The notes: generated by a model from the sequence alone, not told the origin. DNA of 64,000 bases from Psychrobacter cibarius (GCA_030686115.1 CP131612.1:1302001-1366000), one strand, 5' to 3'. Counted from the first letter of the stretch, positions 1-9,969 are shown. Program-made: numbers and translations.

Positions 1-1101
1 TAAATAATATAGCGTACCAATACCACGGATGCCCAAAGCAGAGATGGCATATTTTTCAGTGTGTGCCATGTTTAGTCCTGATAAAGCAATAAACCCACCA
101 ATGGGACGTATCAACAAGAGGAAGGTGAAGCTGACGATGTAAACACGCCATGTGAGCTCAACGCCCGACTGCAATCCTTGACCAAGAAACATGCCGAAAG
201 TGACCAGCACTAGAGACATGAGTAAGCCTTCTGATTGTTCTGCAAAATCATGGAGCTTGTGGTGATAGCTGTGCTCATGTTCTGAGCGGCGAAAGGCAAA
301 TGCCGCGATAAATACGGCGATAAACCCATAACTATGTACAAATTCGGCAAGTCCATAAGCCACTAACGTTAGCGCAATGACCACATAGCCTTGAGAAATA
401 GTGGTGTTTTGGCTGTATTTTGAAAATACCAGCTTGGCCATAATTTTACCAACGACAATTCCCACCACCAGCCCAGCACCAATTTTCCATAAGACATCAT
501 GAGTGAACCATGACCAGAGCATCTCGAGGGTAAAGGAATTGCCTTGGCTAAAAGCTTCCGCTATTTTTATGGCCAAATAAACAAATGGGAAAGCGAGTCC
601 GTCATTCAATCCTGCTTCTGAGGTCAAAGTAAAGCGCGGTGTGTCTTCGCGACCTGTATTGGGTGGCCCTACTTGAATACTAGAAGCCAATACGGGATCG
701 GTTGGAGCCAGTACTGCGCCCAGCAATATAGCAGCTCCCAGACTGAGACCAAATGCATAGTAGCCCAGTACCGCCATCGCAAAGATGCCAATCGGCATGG
801 TAATAAGCAACAGACGCACGGTCGGCCGCCACAATTGCCAAGAGAGCTTCGTATCAATTTTGATACCAGCACCAACCAAGGATACGAGCACCACAATTTC
901 GGTTAATTTTTCGATAATTAAGCCGTTATTCATAGGGTCTAAAAATGATAAGGTCGTCCACCAGTACCCCATCAGCAGCCCAAAGCTGACCTGCAACATA
1001 GGCAAAGAGATAGGCGTGCGCTTAAATATAATGGGGAATAACGCCCCCAGTAAAAAAGCGATACCGCAGACCAATAAAAATAAATTGTAGTTTTCAATCA
1101 T
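1..1101 (-). CDS. CPA1-family Na+/H+ antiporter (C-terminus beyond window)
   Basis: An open minus-strand frame runs from ATG at 1101 to the window edge, giving 367 codons without a stop; the C-terminal part lies outside. The translation is highly hydrophobic with repeated membrane helices from the N-terminus on. It contains the cation/proton antiporter block APTDPVLASS (about residues 130-140), followed by a TSEAGLNDGLAFP stretch, matching the conserved acidic ion-binding region of NhaP-like CPA1 exchangers. Proteins of this family exchange Na+ (or K+) for H+ across the inner membrane and serve pH and salt homeostasis. The next gene, ilvD, points the same way but is separated by a terminator, so this is probably its own transcription unit. 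Ion specificity cannot be told from sequence. Confidence 0.85.
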   Translation of the reverse strand, partial: MIENYNLFLLVCGIAFLLGALFPIIFKRTPISLPMLQVSFGLLMGYWWTTLSFLDPMNNGLIIEKLTEIVVLVSLVGAGIKIDTKLSWQLWRPTVRLLLITMPIGIFAMAVLGYYAFGLSLGAAILLGAVLAPTDPVLASSIQVGPPNTGREDTPRFTLTSEAGLNDGLAFPFVYLAIKIAEAFSQGNSFTLEMLWSWFTHDVLWKIGAGLVVGIVVGKIMAKLVFSKYSQNTTISQGYVVIALTLVAYGLAEFVHSYGFIAVFIAAFAFRRSEHEHSYHHKLHDFAEQSEGLLMSLVLVTFGMFLGQGLQSGVELTWRVYIVSFTFLLLIRPIGGFIALSGLNMAHTEKYAISALGIRGIGTLYYL

Positions 1102-1239
1102 AAGGTAGGTGCACGCTGTTATGTTTATCTTAAAAAGTTAGAGTGAGGTCATATTTACTAGTCCATTATAATGACGCTAAAAAATAATGATTACCGCAAA
1201 AAATCGTTATCAAAACGACATATGCGTTGTTTTTTGGTG

Positions 1240-1266
1240 AAAAAAAAGCCTGCATAGCGCAGGCTT
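1240..1266 (-). terminator. Rho-independent terminator of ilvD
   Basis: A perfect 7-bp stem AGCCTGC/GCAGGCT with a 5-nt loop lies about 45 bp past the ilvD stop. On the minus strand it is followed by a run of T (seven A on the plus strand at 1241-1247). Confidence 0.85.
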
Positions 1267-1310
1267 AATAGATTTTTACCAATATACTTTAACGATTAAT
1301 AATTGAAGGC

Positions 1311-3197
1311 TTAACGCTCAACTTGACTCACGTCACGTACCGCACCAGTATCGGCACTGGTAGTCATAGCAGCATAGGCACGTAGCGCAGGGGTCACATG
1401 ACGGTCACGGCTTATAGGCTTCCACGCATCGCGGCCACGAGCTTCCATCGCCTCGCGGCGAGTGGCCAAATCGGCATCACTGACTTGCATGTTGATCGTA
1501 CGATTAGGAATGTCGATATGGATGGTATCGCCTTCTTCAACCAAGCCAATGGCGCCACCTTCCGCTGCTTCTGGGCTTGCATGACCAATGGATAAACCTG
1601 ATGTTCCACCCGAGAAACGACCATCAGTGAGTAGGGCGCATTCTTTACCCAAGCCTTTAGACTTAAGGTAAGTGGTCGGATATAGCATCTCTTGCATGCC
1701 AGGGCCACCTTTAGGGCCTTCATAGCGGATAATGACCACATCACCTGCCACGATCTCATCAGCCAATACCGCAGCGACAGCATCATCTTGTGACTCAAAT
1801 AGGCGCGCGCGTCCAGTAAATACTAGAATGCTGTCATCCACACCTGCGGTTTTGACTACACAGCCACGCTCAGCGATATTGCCATACAATACGGCCAATC
1901 CACCATCTGTAGAATAGGCATGTTGGGCACTACGGATACAACCTGACTCGCGATTGACGTCGAGGTTCGACCATTCTTTTGATTGTGAAAATGCCTCAGT
2001 GGTACGTATGCCACCCGGTGCTGCAAGGAAGCGTGCGCGAGCCTCTTGATTATCAGGGTTCATGATATCCCACTTATCAATCGCGGCTTTCATCGTTGGA
2101 CTATGGATGGTCGGTACGTCAGTCTTCAGTAACCCAGCACGATCAAGCTCGGCCAATAACGCAAAGACACCGCCAGCACGATGCACATCTTCCATATGGT
2201 ATTTCTGCGAGGCAGGGGCGACTTTTGCAAGGCAAGGTACACCGCGGCTTAGACGATCGATATCTGACATTTTGAAATCGACTTCTGCTTCGTTGGCAGC
2301 CGCTAACAGATGCAAAATAGTATTGGTTGAGCCGCCCATGGCGATATCTAAGGTCATCGCGTTTTCAAAAGCTGCTTTGCTAGCAATTGAGCGTGGCAAT
2401 ACTGAATCGTCATCTTGTTCATAACGGCGTTTGGCAAGCGATACAATGGTACGACCCGCTTCTAAAAACAACTCGCGACGCAGCGAGTGAGTCGCTAGTA
2501 GTGAGCCATTACCTGGTAGTGCTAAGCCCAACGCTTCGGTCAAGCAGTTCATTGAGTTAGCAGTAAACATACCAGAGCATGAACCACAAGTTGGGCAGGC
2601 TGAGGCTTCGATAGCGGCTACATCTGCATCACTAATGCTGTCGTCAGCGGCATCCATCATCGCATCAACAAGATCAAGCTTACGAATGGCACTACTGTCA
2701 CTACCATCGGTATTATGGCTCTTACCAACTGTACTGGCTAAAATCTTGCCCGCTTCCATTGGGCCACCTGAAATAAACACTACTGGAATATTTAGGCGCA
2801 TGGCTGCCATCAACATACCCGGCGTTATTTTATCGCAGTTGGAGATACAAACTAAGGCATCTGCGCAATGGGCATTGACCATGTATTCTACAGAGTCGGC
2901 AATCAAATCGCGACTTGGCAGTGAGTACAACATACCGCTATGACCCATGGCAATACCATCATCGACCGCAATGGTATTGAACTCTTTAGCCACGCCGCCT
3001 GCTTGTTCAATCTCACGTGCGACCAGTTGCCCCAAGTCTTTTAGATGCACATGGCCGGGTACGAACTGGGTAAACGAGTTGGCAATCGCAATGATTGGTT
3101 TACCAAAGTCGCCATCGGTCATGCCAGTCGCACGCCATAATGCGCGCGCGCCTGCCATATTACGGCCGCCAGTAGAGGTTTTTGAGCGATAATCCAT
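1311..3197 (-). CDS. ilvD: Dihydroxy-acid dehydratase
   Basis: IlvD dehydrates 2,3-dihydroxy-isovalerate and 2,3-dihydroxy-3-methylvalerate to the 2-keto acids in valine and isoleucine synthesis, using an Fe-S cluster in the cytoplasm. The 628-residue product is full length (the family is about 610-620). The cluster and active-site motifs are visible: [11 protein letters not shown] (Cys121), [18 protein letters not shown] near residue 195, and [11 protein letters not shown] near 290. The ATG at 3197 is preceded by AGGAAT at suitable spacing. It is followed by its own terminator and stands alone, with no other ilv genes beside it in this window. No leader attenuator was recognised upstream. 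Confidence 0.97.
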   Translation of the reverse strand: MDYRSKTSTGGRNMAGARALWRATGMTDGDFGKPIIAIANSFTQFVPGHVHLKDLGQLVAREIEQAGGVAKEFNTIAVDDGIAMGHSGMLYSLPSRDLIADSVEYMVNAHCADALVCISNCDKITPGMLMAAMRLNIPVVFISGGPMEAGKILASTVGKSHNTDGSDSSAIRKLDLVDAMMDAADDSISDADVAAIEASACPTCGSCSGMFTANSMNCLTEALGLALPGNGSLLATHSLRRELFLEAGRTIVSLAKRRYEQDDDSVLPRSIASKAAFENAMTLDIAMGGSTNTILHLLAAANEAEVDFKMSDIDRLSRGVPCLAKVAPASQKYHMEDVHRAGGVFALLAELDRAGLLKTDVPTIHSPTMKAAIDKWDIMNPDNQEARARFLAAPGGIRTTEAFSQSKEWSNLDVNRESGCIRSAQHAYSTDGGLAVLYGNIAERGCVVKTAGVDDSILVFTGRARLFESQDDAVAAVLADEIVAGDVVIIRYEGPKGGPGMQEMLYPTTYLKSKGLGKECALLTDGRFSGGTSGLSIGHASPEAAEGGAIGLVEEGDTIHIDIPNRTINMQVSDADLATRREAMEARGRDAWKPISRDRHVTPALRAYAAMTTSADTGAVRDVSQVER

Positions 3198-3402
3198 GTG
3201 ATATTCCTTACAAATAGGCGAGGTTTGTGAAAATGTGCACCCTCAATTTTAATATTGATAGTGTGCTTTTTATAAAATGCGAGGACTAGTGAATAATACT
3301 AGGTCGTTACCATACCATTAGATATGAGTCACTGAAAACTACTCATTGATAATGCCAAGTCAATAGTAGTCATAACATCGTAAATAATTGGAAGATAAGG
3401 TG

Positions 3403-4197
3403 TTATTCGACGCGCTCTACTATCGCCGCCTCAAACCAAGGTAGCTCTGTTTTGTCCGCTTCCAATTTAGCGATAACCACTAACGCATGAGTCGCTGGCA
3501 AGCATTGATAATCAGCATTTGCTTCAATACGAAGTAGTTGCTCATTGCCTTCAGCTTGTTCATCTATACTGATTAAGGTTTGCTTATTATTTTTGTAGAG
3601 TACATCGATACGACCAAAAAACTGCCAATCTTTAAAAGCGGCTGTAATAGCATCTGCTTCATTCTGAGTATAAAGTTGTTGGGTGTCTTTGCCCGTATTG
3701 GTCCAATGCAAGCGTACGGCTAACTGCAACGCTTCGCTAAAAACCACCAATGACCCGATGATTTTGACATGCCAAGGGCTGATGATTAGTGCTTCGTTAA
3801 TACCAATCAGCTTGGCTGCTTCATGAGCGCTCATGGGCGTATTGAACTGTGACAGGAGGGCAGGTGTGAGCGGATTCGCTTGCTTAATAGCATCATTTAA
3901 ACTGTCGTAATGATATAAAAACGGTAATGGTAAATCCTGTGTGACCGTCTTTTTAGTGATTTTGCAATTGTGTATTTTCCAACCAATCGTCTTGTCGCTC
4001 AGTGCTTCGGCCAGAATGAGCGCGTTAGGTTCAATGCTTTGAGTAGGGGCTTGAGTCTCATTTTCAGTCTCAGTGTTGCTTGGTTGTTTTTCATTATTGA
4101 ATACAGAGCCAGCTGTGACAGACGTTTGCGCTGCTTGAGCAGGTTCTGTATAAATGTTACTCATATTTGATTGAGTTGGCAAAGTAGACGAATCCAT
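3403..4197 (-). CDS. Hypothetical protein, about 264 aa
   Basis: The open frame extends back to a TTG at 4260, but ATG codons at 4197 and 4164 are likelier starts. None has a clear ribosome binding site, so the start is uncertain. The first 60 residues are Thr/Ser/Gln/Asn rich and look disordered. From about residue 75 (IGWKIHNCKIT) the sequence looks like a folded alpha/beta domain with no membrane segment or signal peptide. No catalytic motif or known family was recognised. It is divergent from the HIT gene with about 225 bp between the chosen starts. Likely a cytoplasmic genus-level protein of unknown role. Confidence 0.65.
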   Translation of the reverse strand: MDSSTLPTQSNMSNIYTEPAQAAQTSVTAGSVFNNEKQPSNTETENETQAPTQSIEPNALILAEALSDKTIGWKIHNCKITKKTVTQDLPLPFLYHYDSLNDAIKQANPLTPALLSQFNTPMSAHEAAKLIGINEALIISPWHVKIIGSLVVFSEALQLAVRLHWTNTGKDTQQLYTQNEADAITAAFKDWQFFGRIDVLYKNNKQTLISIDEQAEGNEQLLRIEANADYQCLPATHALVVIAKLEADKTELPWFEAAIVERVE

Positions 4198-4422
4198 AAA
4201 CGTAGTGTTGTTAAAGTAGAGGGTTAATATAACATTTAAAGCGCCTGACTCGCCAACCAAATTAGTGAGCTACCGCGATTAGCTTACGTATTGCTAATTC
4301 TTAATAACGAGTGCTATCGCAACTTGTGCTTAAACGACATTTCGTCCACTATATTACAGGCTATTTCATCCCTTCTAAAAGCTGTTGAGCAACCAATAAT
4401 CAAACAAGTAAAGGAAAAAATA

Positions 4423-4863
4423 ATGACCCAAGCCAATGAGCAAGCCGCGTATGACGATAACAATATCTTTGCCAAAATGCTAAACGGTGACATTCCCTAT
4501 CACAAAGTTTATGAAGATGATAAAACCCTTGCCTTTATGGATATCATGCCACAAGCAGAGGGGCATGTGCTGGTGATTCCTAAGCAAAAAGCCGTTGATT
4601 TGGCGGATCTTGAACCAGAGTATGCTGCCGCGGTGTTAATGACCGCTAAAAAAGTCATGCAAGCACAGCGTCAAGTGTTTGCGCGTGAAGGCATTATTCA
4701 GATGCAATTAAATGGTAGCGAGGCGGGTCAAACCGTTTTTCATTATCACGTGCATCTCATTCCATCGAGTATTCATGAGCTCGGTCGACATGCAGTGACC
4801 CAAGCTGATCACACAGAACTGGCTGAAACGGCTAAGCAACTTGCTGCTGCCATTACTGTTTAA
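4423..4863 (+). CDS. HIT-family nucleotide hydrolase (HinT/Hit-like)
   Basis: This 146-residue protein belongs to the histidine-triad superfamily, whose members hydrolyse nucleotide-phosphoramidate or dinucleoside-polyphosphate bonds. The signature HYHVHLIP occupies residues 107-114, and the N-terminal FAKMLNGDIPYHKVYEDD and GHVLVIPKQ strands are typical. The frame is open further upstream to 4291, but the ATG at 4423 has AAGGAAAA about 5 bp before it and gives the usual family length. A terminator follows at 4929. Substrate is not predictable beyond adenosine nucleotide derivatives. Confidence 0.93.
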   Translation: MTQANEQAAYDDNNIFAKMLNGDIPYHKVYEDDKTLAFMDIMPQAEGHVLVIPKQKAVDLADLEPEYAAAVLMTAKKVMQAQRQVFAREGIIQMQLNGSEAGQTVFHYHVHLIPSSIHELGRHAVTQADHTELAETAKQLAAAITV

Positions 4864-4928
4864 TAATAAAAAACCGAGATATTTGTCGAATTAACAAGCA
4901 AAACATAAATTGTTCCAGAATAAAATAA

Positions 4929-4957
4929 AAAGGTCGCTAACAAGCGGCCTTTTTTAT
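4929..4957 (+). terminator. Rho-independent terminator after the HIT gene
   Basis: AAGGTCGCT pairs with AGCGGCCTT (one G-T pair), with a four-base loop and a T run on the plus strand. Confidence 0.85.
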
Positions 4958-4973
4958 TACTTGGTAATAGTCA

Positions 4974-5000
4974 TGTAACAATCGTTAAAGTCATGTTACA
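4974..5000. promoter_or_regulatory. Candidate operator: inverted repeat TGTAACA/TGTTACA
   Basis: TGTAACA at 4974-4980 is mirrored by TGTTACA at 4994-5000. The half-site centres are 20 bp apart (two helical turns), each in the context AGTCATGT. It lies about 180 bp before the betT start, in the gap between the HIT terminator and betT. A dimeric regulator site is inferred; no regulator gene is adjacent. Confidence 0.3.
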
Positions 5001-5182
5001 AGTTGGGCGCTTGTCTGGGGTTTTTGAACATAGTGTGATAAAAATTGTATTTGTTTAATAATAACTGATGCATTTTCGCCTTTGTAAGTAACTTTTTATA
5101 AAAAAGGCACTGCTCCTTCTGATTATTAATCTTGATATCGAAGATTATTTTTTATTGCTACTTTTTGGGGATATCACTTTCT

Positions 5183-7228
5183 ATGAGTAAATTACCTCGC
5201 TCCACTATTTTGTTGCCGGTTTTTGTACCGGCAGCAGCGATTATGCTGTTATTGGTGATCGGTACAGCCATCAACCCTGACGCTGCTGGCGAGCTGTTCA
5301 GCAAAGTGCTGGCATTTACCACCGACACTTTCGGCTGGTTTTATATGTTGGCAGTCGCCATATTTTTGATGTTTATCATCGCCTTGGCATTTTCGCCTTA
5401 TGGCAGTATTAAATTGGGCCCTGACCATGCGGAGGCTGAGTATAAGTTTCTGGAATGGTTCGCCATGCTTTTTTCCGCAGGCTACGGTATCGCGCTATTG
5501 TTTTATGGCGTAGCAGAGCCGGTATTACATTTTGCCAGTCCGCCACTTTCCACGCCGCAGACGATTGAAGCTGCTAAAGAAGCCATGCAAATTGCCTATT
5601 TCCATTGGGGTTTCCATATTTGGGCGATTTATGGCGTAGTAGGTTTGTCGCTGGCGTATTTCTCTTTTCGTCATGGCTTGCCATTGTCGGTACGCTCAAC
5701 GCTATATCCATTAATCGGTGACAAAATCTATGGCCCTATCGGACATACGGTTGATGTGTTTGCGATCGTGGGCACGATGTTTGGTATCGCCACCAGTTTG
5801 GGTCTATCGGTGGCGCAAATTAACGCGGGTCTAAATTATTTGCTACCAGAGATGGTGCCAGTTAATACGACCGTGCAGGTTATTATCATTGCTTTAGTAA
5901 CAGCAGCTGCCTTGGTGTCCGTGTTGGCAGGTATGGACAAAGGCGTCAAGCGCTTGTCTATCTTAAATATGGTATTGGCAACGGCACTGATGTTATTTGT
6001 TTTTATCGTTGGTCCGTCGATTTTTATTCTCAATGCTTTTATGGAAAATACGGGCAGCTATCTGGGCAATATCGTTGAGCGTACTTTTAGCTTGCAAGCG
6101 TATCAATCGAGTGATTGGATCGGTAGTTGGACACTATTTATTTTTGCATGGACGATTGCTTGGGCGCCTTTTGTGGGTCTGTTCATTGCCAAAATCAGTC
6201 GCGGTCGCACCATTCGTGAGTTTGTATTGGGCGTCATGTTAGTGCCAACGCTATTTACCTTCTTTTGGTTTTCGGTGTTTGGCGATACGGCACTGCATAT
6301 GATTATGGTTGATGGTTACGACGCGCTGATTAGCGAAGTGCAAAACAACCAAGCGATTGCGTTATTTAAATTGCTAGAGAATTTACCATTCACGCAGATT
6401 GTCTCATCATTGACAGTACTGTTAATTATTACCTTTTTTGTGACGTCATCGGATTCAGGGTCATTAGTGATTGACTCGCTCGCTGCGGGTGGACGTAGTG
6501 ATACGCCTTGGTGGCAGCGCTCGTTTTGGGTGGTAACCGAAGGGGCGGTCGCGGCGGTTCTACTTATCGCAGGCGGTCTGAGTGCACTACAAACAGCAGC
6601 TATCGTTAGTGCTTTACCGTTTGCAATCATTATATTAATTTCGACATTTGGTATGTGGCGTGCACTACGTATTGAAGGACATCGCAATCAAAGCCTAGCC
6701 AATGACAACCATCTGCCGCCACATCTACTTAAGCTTGACGCATGGCGTGATCGTATTGACTATATCACCAATCAACCAACGCGCGAAAAAGTGCTGGGTT
6801 ATATCAAAGGTACGGTTTTATCATCGATGCATGAGGTGGCAGAGAAGTTTGCCGAAACAGGCTGGTTGCCTGATGTAAACTATGATGAGGTCAATAACCG
6901 TGCTGTATTGGAATTGAGACGCGGTGATAATGTAGAGTTCTGGTATGAAGTTCGTTTGTCAGAGCATGAAATTCCTGATTATTATACCGAAGATATGGCC
7001 AATGAATTACCACAAGAGCACCATCATCGTGCTGAGGTATATTTGCGTCGTGGCGGCCAAACCTATGATTTATATGGCTATCAATCAGAGTCGGTGATTA
7101 ACGATATTATTGATCAGTTCGAAAAATATCTACACTTTTTAAATGTGTCGCCAGATAGTTTGCCGTGGCGTATGCAGGAGCATGATGAGGACATCACACT
7201 AGAGCAGGGCAGTGTGTTTGATAAGTAA
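5183..7228 (+). CDS. betT: BCCT-family choline/betaine transporter, BetT type
   Basis: This secondary transporter uses the ion gradient to import choline or betaine, supporting osmoprotection. With the ATG at 5183 (GGGG 12 bp upstream) it has 681 residues; a TTG 51 bp earlier keeps the frame open but is not needed. About 12 membrane helices fill residues 1-500. The BCCT signature around WTLFIFAWTIAWAPFVGLF and ISRGRTIREF is present. About 165 hydrophilic C-terminal residues follow the last helix; such a long cytoplasmic tail is characteristic of BetT (E. coli BetT is similarly long) and senses osmotic strength in characterised members. No betA/betB dehydrogenases are next to it, so betaine or another quaternary amine remains possible as substrate. 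Confidence 0.9.
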   Translation: MSKLPRSTILLPVFVPAAAIMLLLVIGTAINPDAAGELFSKVLAFTTDTFGWFYMLAVAIFLMFIIALAFSPYGSIKLGPDHAEAEYKFLEWFAMLFSAGYGIALLFYGVAEPVLHFASPPLSTPQTIEAAKEAMQIAYFHWGFHIWAIYGVVGLSLAYFSFRHGLPLSVRSTLYPLIGDKIYGPIGHTVDVFAIVGTMFGIATSLGLSVAQINAGLNYLLPEMVPVNTTVQVIIIALVTAAALVSVLAGMDKGVKRLSILNMVLATALMLFVFIVGPSIFILNAFMENTGSYLGNIVERTFSLQAYQSSDWIGSWTLFIFAWTIAWAPFVGLFIAKISRGRTIREFVLGVMLVPTLFTFFWFSVFGDTALHMIMVDGYDALISEVQNNQAIALFKLLENLPFTQIVSSLTVLLIITFFVTSSDSGSLVIDSLAAGGRSDTPWWQRSFWVVTEGAVAAVLLIAGGLSALQTAAIVSALPFAIIILISTFGMWRALRIEGHRNQSLANDNHLPPHLLKLDAWRDRIDYITNQPTREKVLGYIKGTVLSSMHEVAEKFAETGWLPDVNYDEVNNRAVLELRRGDNVEFWYEVRLSEHEIPDYYTEDMANELPQEHHHRAEVYLRRGGQTYDLYGYQSESVINDIIDQFEKYLHFLNVSPDSLPWRMQEHDEDITLEQGSVFDK

Positions 7229-7260
7229 GGGTGTACTGTTGAAAAAGTCGTGTTTCTTAA

Positions 7261-7288
7261 TGCAAGTTATTCACGTTAATAGCTTGCA
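7261..7288. repeat. 28-bp imperfect palindrome upstream of dusB
   Basis: TGCAAG-TTATT is mirrored by AATAG-CTTGCA around a short centre. It lies 33 bp after the betT stop and 72 bp before the dusB start. There is no T run, so it is not a standard terminator; it may be an operator or a transcript-end stabiliser. Confidence 0.35.
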
Positions 7289-7360
7289 ATATGTGTGCGA
7301 TTCCTTAGAATAACGGCTTGTTTTTATTATCTTATTTTAATTAATGGCAAGCCGCTTTTT

Positions 7361-8392
7361 ATGTCTACTGATTCTCCTGATTTACCGTCGTCTTTACCAG
7401 TATCTGATCATCCTTTATTGCAGCCATTGGTCATTGGTGGCTTGACGATTGAAAACCGCCTCATGGTTGCTCCTATGGCGGGCGTGACGGACAATCCTTT
7501 TCGGCGATTGTGTAAATCCTTTGGTGCCGGTCATGCGGTGAGTGAAATGATTATCGCTGACACGGCGCTTTACGCGCGCAAAAAGTCCTTGTATCGTGCC
7601 AATTTTGACAATGAAATTGCGCCTATATCAGCGCAAATTGCAGGGGCTGAGCCTGATAAATTGGCAGAGGCGGCACGTTATCAGATTGATAATGGCGCGC
7701 AAATTATTGATATTAATATGGGCTGCCCTGCCAAAAAAGTTTGCCGTAGGCTGGCAGGTTCGGCACTGTTGCAAGACGAAGATTTGGTTGCGCGCTTGTT
7801 AGATGCGGCGGTAAATAGCGTAAATGCCCCCGTGACCTTAAAAACGCGATTGGGTTATGAAAACGGTCGTGAGAATATCTTGCGTGTGGCGAAGCGTGCT
7901 GAGCAAGCAGGTATTGCGGCGATTGCCATTCATGGGCGCACGCGCGAGGATATGTACACTGGCGAGGCGCGTTATGAGCTGATACGCGAAGTCAAAGAAA
8001 GCATCAATATTCCCGTCATTGCCAATGGCGATATCGATAGCGCGCAAAAAGCCCAGCGTGTCTATGAGCTGACAGGTTGTGATGCTGTGATGATTGGGCG
8101 TGCTGCCCAAGGACAACCGTGGATATTCCGTGATATCGAGCACTTCTTACGCACTGGTGAGAGTCTTGATGCACCGAGCGTCAGTGAGATAAAAGAGATC
8201 GTACTGGCGCATTTGCAAGAGCTATATGACTTTTATGGTGAGTACTCTGGCTGCCGTATCGCTCGCAAGCACATTGCTTGGTATACCACAGGCATTCCTA
8301 ATTCTAATGCTTTTCGCCAAGCAATGTATGGCGAAGAAAGTACCGCTGGACAGTTTCGCGTGGTCGAAGATTTTTTGCAGGCGCACGAATAG
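7361..8392 (+). CDS. dusB: tRNA-dihydrouridine synthase B
   Basis: This FMN/NADPH-dependent enzyme reduces uridine to dihydrouridine in the D-loop of tRNAs. The product has 343 residues from ATG 7361; an in-frame extension to 7295 has no support. The TIM-barrel opening MVAPMAGVTDNPFR (residues 35-48) and the catalytic segment NMGCPAKKV (Cys122) are intact, as are the FMN phosphate motif around GDIDS and IGRAAQGQPWIF. The motif wording fits DusB rather than DusA or DusC. In many gamma-proteobacteria dusB is cotranscribed with fis, but here the next gene is a convergent DUF1622 protein and no fis is present. Confidence 0.93.
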   Translation: MSTDSPDLPSSLPVSDHPLLQPLVIGGLTIENRLMVAPMAGVTDNPFRRLCKSFGAGHAVSEMIIADTALYARKKSLYRANFDNEIAPISAQIAGAEPDKLAEAARYQIDNGAQIIDINMGCPAKKVCRRLAGSALLQDEDLVARLLDAAVNSVNAPVTLKTRLGYENGRENILRVAKRAEQAGIAAIAIHGRTREDMYTGEARYELIREVKESINIPVIANGDIDSAQKAQRVYELTGCDAVMIGRAAQGQPWIFRDIEHFLRTGESLDAPSVSEIKEIVLAHLQELYDFYGEYSGCRIARKHIAWYTTGIPNSNAFRQAMYGEESTAGQFRVVEDFLQAHE

Positions 8393-8442
8393 TAAGTGAG
8401 CAAACGGCTCATGCTAAGCGTCTGTTAAATGATAAAAAAGCT

Positions 8443-8832
8443 TTAAAGCTCGTCCACTTTAGCGGTATGAGGTTCTTTTTTGAGTGTGGTATTTTCTTTT
8501 TGCCAAGGAAATTTGCCTTCTAATTCTACTTGTAGTGACAAGCTCAAAAAAGTCCGAATGAGTACGATAAAACCTAGTACTAGGACGCTGCGTAACGTCG
8601 GTTCTGTGACGACAGTCGCCATAATATCAGCGGCGATGAGGACTTCTAATCCTAACAAAATAGATTTACCGACGGTTTGTCTGATTTCGATATAGGTCTC
8701 GTGATTAAAACCACTGGTTAGGCGAATCCCTCGATAAAAAGCAAAAAACAGTCCAAAAAACATAATAAGCACACCTATGATTTCGACTATCTTAGCAATT
8801 AAATCAATGTAATGAGCTAGAGTTGCAATCAA
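8443..8832 (-). CDS. DUF1622-family inner-membrane protein
   Basis: This 129-residue protein has three predicted helices (about residues 10-35, 58-78, 84-103) and a charged, Lys-rich C-terminal tail. The segment around RGIRLTSG..IRQTVGKSILLGLEVLIAADI is characteristic of the DUF1622 family of small membrane proteins of unknown function. It converges with dusB and is divergent from the Acr1-like gene. Nothing in the context points to a specific role. Confidence 0.8.
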   Translation of the reverse strand: MIATLAHYIDLIAKIVEIIGVLIMFFGLFFAFYRGIRLTSGFNHETYIEIRQTVGKSILLGLEVLIAADIMATVVTEPTLRSVLVLGFIVLIRTFLSLSLQVELEGKFPWQKENTTLKKEPHTAKVDEL

Positions 8833-9021
8833 AATAGATACTCCTTATCGATGCTCGGTGAAAAGCGTAAGTCTGAGCAATACTGCGATTATACGTTTAT
8901 CGATCCTTATAATCGGCAAATTATCTGGCTGAGACGGCGGTTTTGTTCACTTTAAGCCATAATTTTTTGCTATGCTGTAATCGAACATTCATAGGCATAG
9001 AAACAACAAAAAGGATTTTTT

Positions 9022-9909
9022 ATGGCCAATCCCTCAAAAAAAGCAATCAACAAAGCGGTCAAAGATAAGCATATCATTATCACAGGGGCATCAAGCGGTA
9101 TTGGTGAGCGTACCGCGTATTTACTTAGTGAATGCGGTGCGCATGTTATCTTATTAGCACGTACCGAAGACAAACTAAAAGCCGTTAAAGAAAGTATCGA
9201 GGAGCTTGGTGGCAATGCCAGTTATTACCCTTGTGATTTGACCAATATGGATGATATCGAAAAAGTTAGCACGCAAATTTTGGCAGATTTCGGACATGTT
9301 GATGTCTTGGTCAATAACGCTGGTCGTTCAATTCGGCGTTCGGTTCACGAGTCTATTGATCGTTTCCATGATTTTGAGCGTACTATGGATATCAATTACT
9401 TTGGCGCGGTTAAAATAGTTCTTGGGTTTTTGCCGACGATGATTGAACGTCAGACTGGTCAAATTGTGAATATCTCCTCTATTGGCGTATTGGCAAACAG
9501 TCCGCGTTTTGCCGCTTATGTTGCCTCAAAATCGGCATTGGATGCTTTTAGCCGCTGCTTAGCTGCTGAAGTGAAAGGCGATAATGTGACGATCACCAAT
9601 ATTTTTATGCCATTGGTGCGTACGCCTATGATTGAGCCTACTAAGTTGTACCGCTACATGCCTGCGTTAATGCCTGATGAAGCCGCGATGATGGTTGCCA
9701 AAGCGATTGTCCATAAACCAAACAGTATTGCCAGCAACATGGGTAAATTTGCGTCAGCTACTTATTCACTGGCACCAGCAATCAACGTTGGTATTCAGTC
9801 GATGGGTTATCGTATTTTTCCAAGCACCCGCGCTGGACTGACTACTGATAAGAAGCCAAACCTTGCTCAGCGTGCCTTTGCCAGAATACTTCCTGGTGAG
9901 CATCATTAG
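9022..9909 (+). CDS. Acr1-like short-chain dehydrogenase (probable fatty acyl-CoA reductase)
   Basis: This 295-residue SDR has the NAD(P)-binding motif TGASSGIG (residues 20-27), NNAG near 98 and the catalytic YVASK near 170 with the preceding Ser in NISSIGV. As recalled, both length and wording follow the Acinetobacter fatty acyl-CoA reductase Acr1 unusually closely, including SIRR.VHES.DRFHDFERTM and the C-terminal LPGEH. Acr1 makes fatty aldehydes from acyl-CoA for wax-ester storage lipids. The ATG at 9022 follows AAGGATTTTTT. It stands alone; no wax ester synthase is in the window. A generic SDR role is the alternative. The function is inferred from similarity, not from context. Confidence 0.82.
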   Translation: MANPSKKAINKAVKDKHIIITGASSGIGERTAYLLSECGAHVILLARTEDKLKAVKESIEELGGNASYYPCDLTNMDDIEKVSTQILADFGHVDVLVNNAGRSIRRSVHESIDRFHDFERTMDINYFGAVKIVLGFLPTMIERQTGQIVNISSIGVLANSPRFAAYVASKSALDAFSRCLAAEVKGDNVTITNIFMPLVRTPMIEPTKLYRYMPALMPDEAAMMVAKAIVHKPNSIASNMGKFASATYSLAPAINVGIQSMGYRIFPSTRAGLTTDKKPNLAQRAFARILPGEHH

Positions 9910-9940
9910 AATAGGCTGTGTATGAGCCTTAATTTAGAAT

Positions 9941-9969
9941 AAAAAAGGACGCTGCAGTGTTCTTTTTTA
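9941..9969 (+). terminator. Weak terminator-like hairpin after the Acr1-like gene
   Basis: AAAAAAGGAC and GTTCTTTTTT form an imperfect stem around a short loop about 30 bp after the stop, ending in T. Confidence 0.45.

Noticed and set aside
5132..5182. Extended N-terminus of betT from a TTG
   Set aside because: It would add 17 residues with no ribosome site; ATG 5183 has a purine-rich site and normal family length.
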